Part shown: positions 34,646-43,557 of the stretch, one piece after another
Position numbering within the stretch: the stretch's first letter is position 1
Layout of the letters: each line of letters begins with the position of its first letter
Assembly (NCBI RefSeq): GCF_000225825.1
Contig: NZ_AGBX01000001.1
Coordinates: forward strand, 868,001 to 932,000
Source: Brachybacterium squillarum M-6-3
GTDB taxonomy: Bacteria; Actinomycetota; Actinomycetes; Actinomycetales; Dermabacteraceae
DNA: 64,000 bases
Direction of reading: 5' to 3'
The notes under the pieces: model-generated
What the model saw: only the letters and a program-made list of their open reading frames with translations
The model's database searches: none
What the model was told of the DNA's origin: nothing
Translations under genes and position numbers: made by a program

Positions 34646-35019
34646 CCGTCCTGCACCGAGTGGGTGACGACACAGACCGTTTTGTCCTCCGCCTCCTCGA
34701 CGGGCACACCGAGGTTGCGCACCCGGTAGGCCTCGGTGAAGCCGGGTGGGGTGATCTCCCCGTCCACCGCGCTGAGCGTGCCCAGCGGCACGGCGTGGTC
34801 GACCGAGGGCACGACCAGCCCGTCCTCGTCCTCCGCACCGGGCTCGACATCCATCTGGGCGACGACCTCCTCGGAGGGGGTGTCCTCGGGGGAGAGGGAG
34901 ACGGCATTGCCCTCGAGGTCGACGGGGGCGTCCGCCGTGGGGGCCTGGTGCTGCCAGATGATGCCCGCCCCGCCGATGACCACGGCGCCCATGAGGAGCA
35001 GGCCGATGCCGACCACCAG
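34640..35019 (-). pseudogene. N-terminal half of a sortase, truncated
   Basis: Reading leftward: a membrane anchor (TLVVGIGLLLMGAVVIGGAG), a linker of Glu/Asp, then the sortase-barrel start LVVPSVDHAVPLGTLSAVDG, EITPPGFTEAYRVRNLGVPV and VCVVTHSVQDGYAPGS with the catalytic His. The sequence then leaves the family abruptly; the Cys and Arg of the active site are missing. About 120 of some 250 residues remain. It is fused in frame to a fragment of a surface protein upstream (35020-35356), so a deletion joined the two. Confidence 0.72.
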
Positions 35020-35356
35020 GGTGGACGGCTCGAAGCTCACGCCGGACCACTGGGCCCCCTCGACGGAGGGCGCCTCACCCTCGATGAAGCTCAGCTCGGC
35101 GCCCACGGGGAGCTCCTCGCCCGTCACCGCGGTGCCGTCGGCGGTGACGGTGCAGTCGCCGACGGTGGAGCCGTCGTCCGCGGTGATGGTGAAGGTGTCG
35201 GAGTTGCCCTGGAGGCCCTCGGGCAGGTCGATCACGAAGCCCGCGGGGGTGGTGGGGTTGTCCGGCAGGCTTTAGGAGCCGTCGATGCGGGCCGAGCACC
35301 AGCGCCAGCAGCAGCGTCATGAGGCGCACCGGGTGGCGGAGGGGAATGGGATGCAT
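35020..35356 (-). pseudogene. Remnant of a sortase-anchored surface protein (DUF5979-like domain)
   Basis: From an ATG at 35356 a signal-like segment (RLMTLLLALVLG) is read, then the frame breaks and an in-frame TAA follows. A beta-sandwich repeat resembling DUF5979 comes next: PDNPTTPAGFVIDLPEGLQG, SDTFTITADDGSTVGDCTVT and VTGEELPVGAELSFIEGEAP. Such repeats build long adhesins or pilins that class C-type sortases link. Only one repeat remains, joined directly to the sortase remnant. The 35357-35545 gap shows no gene. Confidence 0.6.
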
Positions 35357-35545
35357 GTCGGGGTCCTGTCGCTCGGCTGCGACCGTGTCCTGACCCCGTC
35401 TGGCGCAGAACAGCAGGCGCAGCGACCGAAACGGATGAATCCGACATCCACCCCGCGGCGACACTGCCGCGCGAGGAAGAGGTGTGGTGGCCGAGTCGTG
35501 CAATTCCGGATAACTCGGGCGAAGAGGTGGCGCGCGGCCCCGCGC

Positions 35546-36133
35546 TCAGGGGGTCGGCGCGAGCACCTCGGCGCTGGTCACCAGGCGTACCTGCGGCGCG
35601 AACAGGCCCATCACCTGCAGCGCCGCCGCCCCGTCCTCCGTGGTGGAGGCGGCGCAGGCGTCGGTCACCACGTCGATGTGGGCTCCGGCGTCGGCGGCGG
35701 CCAGCACGGTGGAGATCACGCAGCAGTCCGTGGACACCCCGGCCACCAGCAGCCGTGGCGCCTGCCCGACGATGCCTGCCAGCGGCGTCCCCCACTTCCC
35801 GAAGGTCGGCAGGTCCACGGTGGGGCGGGAGGAGAGGCCTCGCGCCCCCGGCACCAGGTCGAAGCGGGCGTCGGTGGCGGGCACGTCCGCGTGCGGCCAC
35901 GCCGCGAAGTAGTCGCCCCAGGAGGTGTCCCGGTCCGCCGTGGGCAGCCAGCGGGTGACCACCGTGCGCCCGGGGCCGACCGCCGCGGCGAGGCGGGCGG
36001 TGTGCTCCATCGCTTCCGGGAAGAAGGGGGAGCCCCAGGGGGAGTCGGCGTCCGCGAAGATGCGCTGCGGGTCGATGACCAGCAGCCAGGGGTCGCCTGC
36101 CCTGCTTGCTGCCCGCCCTTTCGTGCCGCTCAT
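35546..36133 (-). CDS. Isochorismatase-family cysteine hydrolase
   Basis: A 195-residue hydrolase with the catalytic triad residues of the family: Asp in [13 protein letters not shown] near residue 20, Lys in [12 protein letters not shown], and Cys in [15 protein letters not shown]. Family members hydrolyse amides or imides such as nicotinamide, ureidoacrylate or N-carbamoyl compounds. The ATG overlaps the stop of the upstream NCS1 permease (ATGA), so the pair is co-translated: import of a nitrogenous compound, then its hydrolysis. Substrate unproven. Confidence 0.88.
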   Translation of the reverse strand: MSGTKGRAASRAGDPWLLVIDPQRIFADADSPWGSPFFPEAMEHTARLAAAVGPGRTVVTRWLPTADRDTSWGDYFAAWPHADVPATDARFDLVPGARGLSSRPTVDLPTFGKWGTPLAGIVGQAPRLLVAGVSTDCCVISTVLAAADAGAHIDVVTDACAASTTEDGAAALQVMGLFAPQVRLVTSAEVLAPTP

Positions 36134-37659
36134 CGGCCGCTCCCGGGCAGGCCCTGCTCCTGGCGGCGGATGCGACCGCGGCGCGCCAGCAGGGTCACGA
36201 CGAAGCCCAGCAGCAGGGCCAGCAGCACCCCGATGTTGGAGTAGGCCCAGTTGCCCTCCCAGTAGCCGCCGGAGGGGTCGGCCACGTGGGTGCCCAGTCC
36301 CAGCGGCTCCAGCAGATAGCCCTGCCAGCTGTTCCAGGGGGCCTCGGCCGCGGAGGAGTTCACCACCAGGCCCCAGCCGATCACCGAGGCGCCGATCATC
36401 GTGCCCACCGAGACCCCGTCCACGGCGCCGTAGCGGCCGGCGGGATCGAACAGCGCCGCCTCGTCGTAATCGGTGCGGCGGCTGAGGATGTCGGCGATGA
36501 GGATGCCCGCCCAGGCGGCGATCGGCACGCCCAGGGTGATCAGGAAGCTCTGGAAGGGGCCGATGAAGCTGGTGGCGAAGAAGGCCACCCAGATGGTGCC
36601 GACGGTGAGGATCACCCCGTCCACCGCCGCGGCGGCGGGCCGGGGGATGCGGATGCCGAGGCTCAGCAGCGTCAGGCCCGAGGAGTAGATGCCGAGCACG
36701 GCTCCCGAGACCAGGGTGAGCACGGCGACGATCCAGAAGGGGATCAGCGCCCACAGCGGCAGGATGGTGATCAGCGCACCGATCGGGTCGCCCCCGATCG
36801 CAGCGTTCAGCTCCGGGTCCGAGCCCGCCAGCAGCAGGCCGAACACGACCAGCACCACGGGCGCGGCGGCCCCGCCGACGGTGTTCCACAGCACGATCGC
36901 CCCGTCGGAGGCGCTGCGCCGCTGGTAGCGGGACCAGTCGGCGGCGATGTTGATCCACCCCAGGCCGAAGCCGGTCAGCACCATCACCAGGGCGCCGACC
37001 ATCGCCTGCGGCGGTCCGGCGGGGGCGGCCATCACCGCGGCCAGGTCGATGTGGGGCACCGTCAGCACCATGAACAGGATGGTCATGGCGCCGGTGACCC
37101 AGGTCAGGACCGACTGCAGGCGCATGATCAGGTGGTAGCCCAGCACGCTCGCGGTGACGATCAGCGCGGCGATCAGCACCGCCGCGATCACGGTGACGGT
37201 CTGCCCGGAGGCGACGCCCAGGGTGTCGAACACGGTGGCCGTGGCGAGCACCGCGGAGATCGCCAGCACCGTCTCCCAGCCGATGGAGGTCAGCCAGGAG
37301 ACGATCCCCGGCACCTTCTGCCCGTGCACGCCGAAGGCCGCGCGGGAGAGCACCATCGTGGGTGCGCTGCCGCGCTTGCCGGCGATCGCCACCAGGCCGC
37401 ACAGCGCGAAGCTGATGGGGATCCCGATGAGCGCGACGATCGTGGCCTGCCAGAAGCTGATGCCGAAGCCCAGCAGGTAGGAGCCGTAGCTCATGCCGAA
37501 CACGGAGAGGTTCGCGGCGATCCACGGCCACAGCAGGTCGTGGGGCCTCGCGGTGCGTTCCGACTCGGCGATGATCTCGATGCCGGCGGTCTCCACCAGA
37601 CCCCCCGCGCGGGCGGTCGGGGCGGTGGGCGCGGTCGGGGCGGGGGACGAGGAGGTCAT
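36130..37659 (-). CDS. NCS1-type permease (cytosine/purine/allantoin class)
   Basis: A 509-residue, 12-helix transporter. The N-terminus ([40 protein letters not shown]) and [20 protein letters not shown] are classic NCS1 signatures, as is [19 protein letters not shown] near residue 235 and [14 protein letters not shown] near the end. NCS1 carriers move nucleobases, allantoin, hydantoin or related compounds with H+ or Na+. The ATG at 37659 has GGAGG upstream. Coupled to the isochorismatase-type hydrolase gene. Confidence 0.92.
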   Translation of the reverse strand: MTSSSPAPTAPTAPTARAGGLVETAGIEIIAESERTARPHDLLWPWIAANLSVFGMSYGSYLLGFGISFWQATIVALIGIPISFALCGLVAIAGKRGSAPTMVLSRAAFGVHGQKVPGIVSWLTSIGWETVLAISAVLATATVFDTLGVASGQTVTVIAAVLIAALIVTASVLGYHLIMRLQSVLTWVTGAMTILFMVLTVPHIDLAAVMAAPAGPPQAMVGALVMVLTGFGLGWINIAADWSRYQRRSASDGAIVLWNTVGGAAAPVVLVVFGLLLAGSDPELNAAIGGDPIGALITILPLWALIPFWIVAVLTLVSGAVLGIYSSGLTLLSLGIRIPRPAAAAVDGVILTVGTIWVAFFATSFIGPFQSFLITLGVPIAAWAGILIADILSRRTDYDEAALFDPAGRYGAVDGVSVGTMIGASVIGWGLVVNSSAAEAPWNSWQGYLLEPLGLGTHVADPSGGYWEGNWAYSNIGVLLALLLGFVVTLLARRGRIRRQEQGLPGSGR

Positions 37660-37775
37660 GGCAGCTCCGGAGGCCGAGGAGGGGACGACGGGGCACGGCT
37701 GGCAGGAGTCTGTCACGTCGTCCGTCGCGGGCCGCGGCGGAGGGCTCCGGAGATTCCCGGAAAAATGATCCCGCT

Positions 37776-37808
37776 CGGCACCAATCCGCTCCCCGCGGGT
37801 CTCCGAAC
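37776..37808 (+). promoter_or_regulatory. Probable SigK promoter upstream of the fasciclin gene
   Basis: CGGCACCAATCCG (37776-37788) and CCGAAC (37803-37808) are separated so that CAATCC is 15 bases from CCGAAC. The same two boxes with the same spacing recur at 41794-41826 before the CHRD gene. In Mycobacterium tuberculosis the SigK consensus is CCATCC and CCGAAT about 16-17 bases apart, so the resemblance is strong. Transcript would run 98 bases before the fasciclin ATG. Confidence 0.72.
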
Positions 37809-37905
37809 CTCCAGCGCCCTGTGGGACGAGACGGGGCATCCGTCCTCGTCCCCGCGACCGAGAGCCGGCCGCGCCGCGCAGGGACGGAACCCGAAGGAGT
37901 GCGCC

Positions 37906-38610
37906 ATGACCACCAGCACCACCCCCCGACGTTCGACACGCCGCATCCTCCCGGCCGTCGGAGCCCTCGCGGCCTCGATGGTCCTGTTCACCGCCTGCTC
38001 CGGCGGCATGGAGGAGGGCGGCACCGAGGAGTCCGAGCCCACCAGCACGGAGCAGAGCGAGGGCATGGCGTCCGACGGCGGCGGCGAGATGGCCGATCCG
38101 ATGGCGAACCTCGTCGGCCCCGGCTGCGCCGACTACGCGGAGCAGGTGCCCGACGGCGCCGGATCCGTGGAGGGCATGGCCCAGGACCCGGTCTCCGTGG
38201 CCGCCTCGAACAACCCGATGCTCACCACCCTGACCGATGCGGTCACCGGTGAGCTCAACCCCGACGTGGACCTCGCCAGCACCCTGGACAGCGACGAGTT
38301 CACCGTCTTCGCGCCGGTCGACGAGGCCTTCGCGGAGATCCCCGAGGAGGACCTCACCGCGCTCGCCGAGGACTCGGAGGCCCTGACCAGCGTGCTCACC
38401 TACCACGTGGTGCCCGGCCAGGTGGCCCCCGACGAGATCGCCGGGACCCACACCACGGTGCAGGGCGAGGACGTCGAGGTGACCGGCGAGGGCGACGAGC
38501 TGATGGTCGGCGAGGCCTCCGTGATCTGCGGCGGCGTGCAGACGCAGAACGCTACGGTCTACCTGATCGACTCCGTGCTGATGCCGCCCTCGACCACCGA
38601 GGAGGGCTGA
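37906..38610 (+). CDS. Fasciclin-domain lipoprotein (MPT83/MPT70-like)
   Basis: A 234-residue surface lipoprotein. A basic start, hydrophobic segment and lipobox FTAC near residue 30 are followed by a Glu/Ser-rich linker. The fasciclin domain covers about residues 68-234: [72 protein letters not shown] and [12 protein letters not shown]. This is the architecture of mycobacterial MPT83 and MPT70, which are SigK targets. It is preceded by the SigK-type promoter and followed directly by sigK. GAAGGAG precedes the ATG. Confidence 0.95.
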   Translation: MTTSTTPRRSTRRILPAVGALAASMVLFTACSGGMEEGGTEESEPTSTEQSEGMASDGGGEMADPMANLVGPGCADYAEQVPDGAGSVEGMAQDPVSVAASNNPMLTTLTDAVTGELNPDVDLASTLDSDEFTVFAPVDEAFAEIPEEDLTALAEDSEALTSVLTYHVVPGQVAPDEIAGTHTTVQGEDVEVTGEGDELMVGEASVICGGVQTQNATVYLIDSVLMPPSTTEEG

Positions 38611-38699
38611 GCCGGACCGCACGGCCCATCCTGCCGCGGGCGGCGTCCCTCCCTCCCCGTCCGGACCCCGCCCGCGGTCCCTCCCCCCAGGAGCTGCGC

Positions 38700-39338
38700 A
38701 TGCCCCCCGATCCTTCGCTGCCGACCCCGGACCCGCCCGGGCCGTCCCCGGATTCCCCGCCGGGCGGCCTCGCCGCGCCCGATCCCGGTGATCCCCCTGA
38801 TCCCGCCGAGCTGCTGCGTCGCGTCGCCCTCGGCGACGAGGACGCCTTCGGTCGGCTCTACGACGCGGTCAGCATCCTGCTGTTCACGCTGATCCGCCGG
38901 GTGGTGCGCGATGCCGCGATGAGCGAGGAGGTGCTGCAGGAGGTGTTCGTCGAGATCTGGCGCCAGGCCACCCGCTTCGACGCCACGAGGGGCAGCGCGA
39001 AGGCATGGATGTGCACCATCGCCCACCGTCGCGCGGTGGACCTGGTGCGATCGGTCGAGGCCGGTCGCCGGCGCGAGCAGGAGGCGGGGCAGGCGCGGCT
39101 CGAGGAGCAGGTGGTGGACGTGCAGGAGGAGGGGATCCGACGGGTGGAGTCCCAGCGGGTGCAGACCGCGATGCGCTCCCTCACCGAACTCCAGCAGGAC
39201 GCCATCCGCCTCGCCTACCTGGGGGGATACACCCACCGGGAGGTCGCTACCCTGCTGGACGTCCCCGTGGGGACGGCCAAGACACGTATCCGGGACGGCA
39301 TGATCGTCCTGCGGGACCGATTGGGGGTGACCTCGTGA
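38700..39338 (+). CDS. sigK: ECF sigma factor SigK
   Basis: A 212-residue extracytoplasmic-function sigma factor. A Pro/Asp-rich start of about 30 residues precedes region 2 (LGDEDAFGRLYDAVSILLFT, EEVLQEVFVEIWRQATRFD, GSAKAWMCTIAHRRAVDLVR), and region 4 follows (SLTELQQDAIRLAYLGGYTH, REVATLLDVPVGTAKTRIRD). It is followed by its anti-sigma factor with a four-base overlap, as in mycobacteria. AGGAG precedes the ATG. It likely transcribes the fasciclin and CHRD genes on either side. Confidence 0.93.
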   Translation: MPPDPSLPTPDPPGPSPDSPPGGLAAPDPGDPPDPAELLRRVALGDEDAFGRLYDAVSILLFTLIRRVVRDAAMSEEVLQEVFVEIWRQATRFDATRGSAKAWMCTIAHRRAVDLVRSVEAGRRREQEAGQARLEEQVVDVQEEGIRRVESQRVQTAMRSLTELQQDAIRLAYLGGYTHREVATLLDVPVGTAKTRIRDGMIVLRDRLGVTS

Positions 39339-40177
39339 ACGAGCAGCAGCACGGCATGACCGGCGCCTGGGCGCTGGACGCCCTGGACGAGGACGAGCGC
39401 GCCCTCGTGGAGGCCTACCTGGCCGAGGACCCGGAGGCGGCCGCCGAGGCCCACGGCTTCGTGGAGACCGCCGCCCAGATCGCCGAGGGCCTGGACCCCG
39501 TGGCCCCGCGACCCGCGGTGCGCGAGGCCCTGGTGGCCCGCATCGCCGAGACCCGTCAGCTCCCCCCGGAGCCGGCCCAAGACCCCGATCCCGTGCACGA
39601 GCCGGCCGGCGCCACGGAGCCCGCCCCGTCCGCGGGGGCCGAGCAGGCCCCCTCGGTGCCCCTGGAGCGCTACCGCCGCAGCGTCCGCCGCAGCCGCTGG
39701 TTCGCGCTGGCCGCCGGCGCGCTGCTGGCCACCACCGTGGCCGGGATGGGGATGTGGAGCACCGAGCGCGCCACCAGCGAGCAGGCACAGGCCACCATCG
39801 AGGCGCTGCAGTCCGCGCAGTCCGGCGACGCGCAGCAGCGCGAGGTGATGGAGACGATCATGGCCGCCGACGACGCCGCCCACCTCGAGGTCCCCAGCGA
39901 CACCGGGGGCACGCTGGACGTCATGTACTCCGCCGAGGAGGGATCGATGCTGGTCACCGGCACCTCCCTGGAGGACCTGCCCGCCGGCCGCGCCTACCAG
40001 CTCTGGCTCATCGACGAGGGCGGCCACGCCCATCCCTCGGAGATGCTGCCCGCCGGGGACGGCACCGCCACCGTGCAGGGCGACATGGACGGCATCACCG
40101 GTCTGGGCCTCACGGTCGAGCCCGCCGGGGGCTCCCAGCAGCCCACCGGCGACGTGATCGCCCGGGGGTCGCTGTGA
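39335..40177 (+). CDS. rskA: Anti-sigma-K factor RskA
   Basis: A 280-residue membrane anti-sigma factor. The N-terminal zinc-less RskA-type domain is LDALDEDERALVEAYLAEDP to about residue 60, then a Pro/Glu-rich linker, one transmembrane helix (WFALAAGALLATTVAGMGMW) and an extracytoplasmic RskA_C domain (EGSMLVTGTSLEDLPAGRAY, QLWLIDEGGHAHPSEMLPAG). RskA holds SigK until regulated proteolysis releases it. The GTG start overlaps the sigK stop and the gene in turn overlaps the next gene by four bases, so the three are a tight translational unit. Confidence 0.93.
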   Translation: MNEQQHGMTGAWALDALDEDERALVEAYLAEDPEAAAEAHGFVETAAQIAEGLDPVAPRPAVREALVARIAETRQLPPEPAQDPDPVHEPAGATEPAPSAGAEQAPSVPLERYRRSVRRSRWFALAAGALLATTVAGMGMWSTERATSEQAQATIEALQSAQSGDAQQREVMETIMAADDAAHLEVPSDTGGTLDVMYSAEEGSMLVTGTSLEDLPAGRAYQLWLIDEGGHAHPSEMLPAGDGTATVQGDMDGITGLGLTVEPAGGSQQPTGDVIARGSL

Positions 40178-41739
40178 CGGCCGCGCAGGCGCGGCGCGCG
40201 CCACGATGGTGGGCGGCGCTGGCCGGGGTCGTCGCCGGCGGCGCCCTGGTGGCCGTCGCCGAGCTGCTGGCCCTGCTGTTCGGCTCCGCCTCCGCACCCT
40301 TCGTGGCCGTGGGCGGCGCCTTCATCGACCTGATCCCACCGTGGGTGAAGGACCTGGCCATCGCCCTGTTCGGCACCTGGGACAAGGTGGCCCTGTTCGC
40401 CTCGATGGGCCTGGTCCACGCGGCGCTGACCGCGCTGATCGGCCTGCTCGGCCGTCGCCGCCCCGGGCTCGCCGCGGCCCTGCTCGGCGGGCTCGGCCTG
40501 GTCGCCGCCGTCGTCGTCCTCACCCGCGCCCAGAACTCGATCCCCGACGTGATGCCCACCCTGGTGGGCACCCTCGTGGCGGTGCCGCTGCTCGGCTGGC
40601 TGCTGCGGCGCCAGGAGCCGGCGGCGGACGGGGCGGATGCCGCAAGCGCGGCGGGGGCAGTCACCCCCCGCCGCGCCCTGCTGCCGCTGGCCGTCACCGC
40701 CGCCGCGGCCCTCGTGGTGGGCGGCGGCGCCCGCGCCCTCAACGCCTCGCGCGAGGCGGCGCGCGCCGTCGCGGAGACCTTCCGCATCCCCACCCCGGCC
40801 ACCCGCGCCGCGGAGATCCCGGCGGAGGCGGCCGTCGACGTCGAGGGCATGCCGCCCTACCTCACCCCGAACGACGAGTTCTACCGCATCGACACCGCGC
40901 TCGCCGTGCCCCGCATCGACCCGGCCGACTGGTCCCTGCGCATCCACGGCCTCGTCGACCAGGAGCTCACTCTCAGCTTCGAGGAGCTGCTCGCCGAACC
41001 GGCCACCGAGGCCCACGTGACCCTGACCTGCGTCTCCAACAGCGTGGGCGGGGAGCTCGCCGGCAACGCCACCTGGATCGGGGTGCCCGTGCGCACCCTG
41101 CTGGAGCGCGCCGGCGTGCAGGACGGCGCCGACATGGTGCTCTCCCGGTCCCATGACGGTTTCACCGCCTCCACCCCGCTCGAGGCGCTGACCGACGACC
41201 GCGACTCCCTCCTGGCCGTCGCCATGAACGGCGAGCCGCTGCCTCGCGAGCACGGCTTCCCGGTGCGGATGGTCGTGCCCGGCCTGTACGGCTACGTCTC
41301 CGCCACCAAGTGGCTCACCGAGCTGAAGGTCACCCGCTTCGCCGACGACCGCGCCTACTGGAGCGACCGCGGCTGGTCCGAACGCGGCCCCATCAAGATC
41401 GCTTCCCGCGTGGACGTGCCCCGCGCCTTCGCCACCCTCACCCCCGACGCCGAGGACGCCGTCGTGCTCGGCGGCACCGCCTGGGCCCAGCAGCGCGGCA
41501 TCGCCGCCGTCCAGGTCCGGATCGACGACGGCGACTGGCGCGAGGCCGAGCTCGGTGCCGAGGTCAGCATCGACACCTGGACCCAGTGGTCCCTGCGCTG
41601 GGAGGACCCCGCCCCCGGCGACCACACCGTCACCGTGCGCGCCGTCGACCGCGAGGGCGAGCAGCAGACCGAGGAGGAGGCCTCCCCGGCGCCCGACGGC
41701 GCCAGCGGCTGGCACTCCCTCCAGTTCACCGTGGAGTGA
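40174..41739 (+). CDS. Membrane-bound molybdopterin oxidoreductase (sulfite oxidase/YedY fold)
   Basis: A 521-residue protein. About four or five hydrophobic segments in residues 10-205 precede an exported sulfite-oxidase-like domain. The cofactor region holds YRIDTALAVPRIDPADWSLR, the Mo-ligand Cys in HVTLTCVSNSVGGELAGNAT, and GFPVRMVVPGLYGYVSATKW. The C-terminal half adds a Mo-cofactor dimerisation domain (WAQQRGIAAVQVRIDDGDWR). The GTG start overlaps the rskA stop, so it belongs to the sigK operon. It could be a methionine-sulfoxide-type repair or sulfur redox enzyme of the envelope; that is inference. Confidence 0.92.
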   Translation: MTAAQARRAPRWWAALAGVVAGGALVAVAELLALLFGSASAPFVAVGGAFIDLIPPWVKDLAIALFGTWDKVALFASMGLVHAALTALIGLLGRRRPGLAAALLGGLGLVAAVVVLTRAQNSIPDVMPTLVGTLVAVPLLGWLLRRQEPAADGADAASAAGAVTPRRALLPLAVTAAAALVVGGGARALNASREAARAVAETFRIPTPATRAAEIPAEAAVDVEGMPPYLTPNDEFYRIDTALAVPRIDPADWSLRIHGLVDQELTLSFEELLAEPATEAHVTLTCVSNSVGGELAGNATWIGVPVRTLLERAGVQDGADMVLSRSHDGFTASTPLEALTDDRDSLLAVAMNGEPLPREHGFPVRMVVPGLYGYVSATKWLTELKVTRFADDRAYWSDRGWSERGPIKIASRVDVPRAFATLTPDAEDAVVLGGTAWAQQRGIAAVQVRIDDGDWREAELGAEVSIDTWTQWSLRWEDPAPGDHTVTVRAVDREGEQQTEEEASPAPDGASGWHSLQFTVE

Positions 41740-41793
41740 GCGGGCAGGCCCGGAGCAGGACGGCGCCGCGGACGACCTCGACGAGATCCGGAT

Positions 41794-41826
41794 CGGCACC
41801 AATCCGGCCCGGGCCGGGTCCCGAAC
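41794..41826 (+). promoter_or_regulatory. Probable SigK promoter upstream of the CHRD gene
   Basis: CGGCACCAATCCG (41794-41806) then CCGAAC (41821-41826), with the same spacing as the copy at 37776-37808. It lies 62 bases before the CHRD-protein ATG and after the oxidoreductase stop, so the CHRD gene can be transcribed separately from the sigK operon. Confidence 0.72.
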
Positions 41827-41887
41827 AGCCCCCGTCATCGTCCCCAGCGGCACTCTCTCGTCGCGCGGTGACCTGAATGGAGAGATC

Positions 41888-42679
41888 ATGCGCACCACCA
41901 CCGCGAAGAAGACAGCGAAGTCCCTCGCCATCCTGGCGGCAGCGACCACGGCCGTCGGCCTCGGCACGGCCGCCCCGGCCCTCGCCGAGGGCCACGACGG
42001 CGCCCACAGCTTCCAGGCGGAGCTGACCGAGCTGAACGACTCGGGCGCCTCCGGCACCGCATGGTTCACCCTCGAGGGCGACCAGCTCACCGTCGAAATG
42101 GAGACCGCCGGCCTGCTGGACGGCGCCCCCCATGCCCAGCACATCCACATCGGCGGCGCCGGCCAGTGCCCCGACCCCGACATGGAGGGCAGCGGCGTCG
42201 ACGGCGCCATCCGCACCACCGACGCGATCGACGACTACGGCATGATCGGCGCCTCCCTGACGCTCGAGGGCGACACCTCGCCCGACAGCGGCCTGGCCGT
42301 GGACCGCTACCCGGCCACCGGCAGCGCCACCTACGAGCGGACCTTCACGGTCTCCCAGGACGTGGCGGACAGCCTCGAGGACGGCACCGGCGTGGTCGTG
42401 CTGCACGGCGTGGACCACAACGGCAGCGGCGAGTACGACGGCGAGCAGATGTCCGACCTGGACGACTCCCTGCCCAGCGAGGCCACCGACCCGGCGGCCT
42501 GCGGGGCGATCACCGCCAGCCAGATGGACGACATGCCCGAGGGCGGCGTGGAGACGGGCCAGGGCACGACCGCCGGCATCGAGCACGGCGGCATGCTGGC
42601 CGCGGGCGGCGCACTGACGGCCGCCGGCGTCGTCGGCCTGGGCGTGGCCCGTCGTCGCGCCGCGCGCGTCGAGAAGTGA
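41888..42679 (+). CDS. CHRD-domain surface protein with C-terminal anchor
   Basis: A 263-residue exported protein. A signal peptide (residues 1-33, ending APALAEG) is followed by a CHRD beta domain: HSFQAELTELNDSGASGTAW, LTVEMETAGLLDGAPHAQHI, HIGGAGQCPDPDMEG and VVVLHGVDHNGSGEYDGEQM. The C-terminal end has a hydrophobic helix (LAAGGALTAAGVVGLGVARR) and a basic tail, the layout of a sortase sorting signal, but no LPxTG; the pre-helix sequence is GIEHGGMLAAGG. A class F sortase gene follows 30 bases later. GGAGAG precedes the ATG. It carries the SigK promoter. Confidence 0.88.
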   Translation: MRTTTAKKTAKSLAILAAATTAVGLGTAAPALAEGHDGAHSFQAELTELNDSGASGTAWFTLEGDQLTVEMETAGLLDGAPHAQHIHIGGAGQCPDPDMEGSGVDGAIRTTDAIDDYGMIGASLTLEGDTSPDSGLAVDRYPATGSATYERTFTVSQDVADSLEDGTGVVVLHGVDHNGSGEYDGEQMSDLDDSLPSEATDPAACGAITASQMDDMPEGGVETGQGTTAGIEHGGMLAAGGALTAAGVVGLGVARRRAARVEK

Positions 42680-42709
42680 TCCGGACCCGCTGAGTCCCGG
42701 ATCGCTCCG

Positions 42710-43441
42710 ATGAGCTCCCCGCAGCCCGCTCGCGGCGGCCGCCGACCGGTGGCCGTCGTGGGCGGGCTGCTGCTCGTGATCGGCCTGGTGGTGCTGGGCG
42801 CGGTCGCGCTCGGCCAGCGGGCCGCCCCGCCCGAGGCGCCCCGCGCCACCGGGGCCGTCGCTCCCTCCGACCCGTCCGACGGCGGGCACGACGCCCCCGC
42901 GGCGACCCCGGCGCCCTCACCCGAGGGCACGGAGGGGGAGGGCGGGGGATCCGCGTCGCAGGGGACGGAGGACCAGGTCGCCGCGATGGATGCCTCCGAG
43001 CCGACCCGTGTCCGGGTGCCCGCGCACGGCATCGACGCCCCCGTCTTCCCGATCGCCCTCGCCGAGGACGGCACCCTGCCCGCCCCGAGCGGGGAGCGTG
43101 CCGACGACGCGGCCTGGTTCGAGGGCTCGCCGACCCCGGGCGAGGACGGACCCGCCGTGATCGAGGGGCACGTGACCTACTCGGGGGATCCCTCAGTGTT
43201 CTTCGACCTGGGGGCCGTGGAGCCGGGGGATCGGATCGAGGTGGACCGTGCCGACGGCTCCACCGCCGTCTTCGAGGTCCACGAGATCACCCGGGTCCCC
43301 AAGGACGAGTTCCCCACCTGGGCCGTGTACGGCAACACCGAGGGCCCCGAGCTGCGGATGATCACCTGCGGCGGAGAGGTCGACGAGGACGGGCGGCACC
43401 AGGACAACGTGCTGGTCCACGCGCACCTGGTGGACGCCTAA
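42710..43441 (+). CDS. Class F-like sortase
   Basis: A 243-residue sortase. One N-terminal membrane helix (VVGGLLLVIGLVVLGAVALG) is followed by a Pro/Glu/Ser linker of about 50 residues and a sortase barrel from about residue 98: VRVPAHGIDAPVFPIALAED, WFEGSPTPGEDGPAVIEGHV with the catalytic His, and MITCGGEVDEDGRHQDNV with the catalytic Cys. The usual Arg sits at GRHQDN, slightly different from the common spacing. It directly follows the CHRD gene and may anchor it. The ATG has no strong ribosome site. Confidence 0.9.
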   Translation: MSSPQPARGGRRPVAVVGGLLLVIGLVVLGAVALGQRAAPPEAPRATGAVAPSDPSDGGHDAPAATPAPSPEGTEGEGGGSASQGTEDQVAAMDASEPTRVRVPAHGIDAPVFPIALAEDGTLPAPSGERADDAAWFEGSPTPGEDGPAVIEGHVTYSGDPSVFFDLGAVEPGDRIEVDRADGSTAVFEVHEITRVPKDEFPTWAVYGNTEGPELRMITCGGEVDEDGRHQDNVLVHAHLVDA

Positions 43442-43461
43442 GCTGGTCGCCCGCCCCCCTC

Positions 43462-43518
43462 TCCGCGACCTCGGGTCGCGCCGTCCCCCCTCCGCGGCCT
43501 CGGGTCGCGCCGTCCCCC
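43462..43518. repeat. Tandem 29-base repeat, each unit a short hairpin
   Basis: Two units starting TCCGCGRCCTCGGGTCGCGC follow each other with period 29. Each contains a stem: CGCGACC, loop TCG, GGTCGCG in the first unit, and the same with a G-U pair in the second. They lie 20 bases downstream of the sortase stop and 40 bases before the FUSC start, so may act as a double terminator. Confidence 0.55.
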
Positions 43519-43557
43519 GCTGCCCGGGCGCCTCCGTGGCACCGCGGTAGGAGCCCC

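Noticed and set aside
38600..38699. Third SigK promoter directly before sigK
   Set aside because: CCCATCC at about 38624 resembles a -35, but no CCGAAC-type box lies at the right distance.
43462..43518. Could the 29-base units be a CRISPR start
   Set aside because: Only two units, no spacers between them, no cas genes anywhere in the window.
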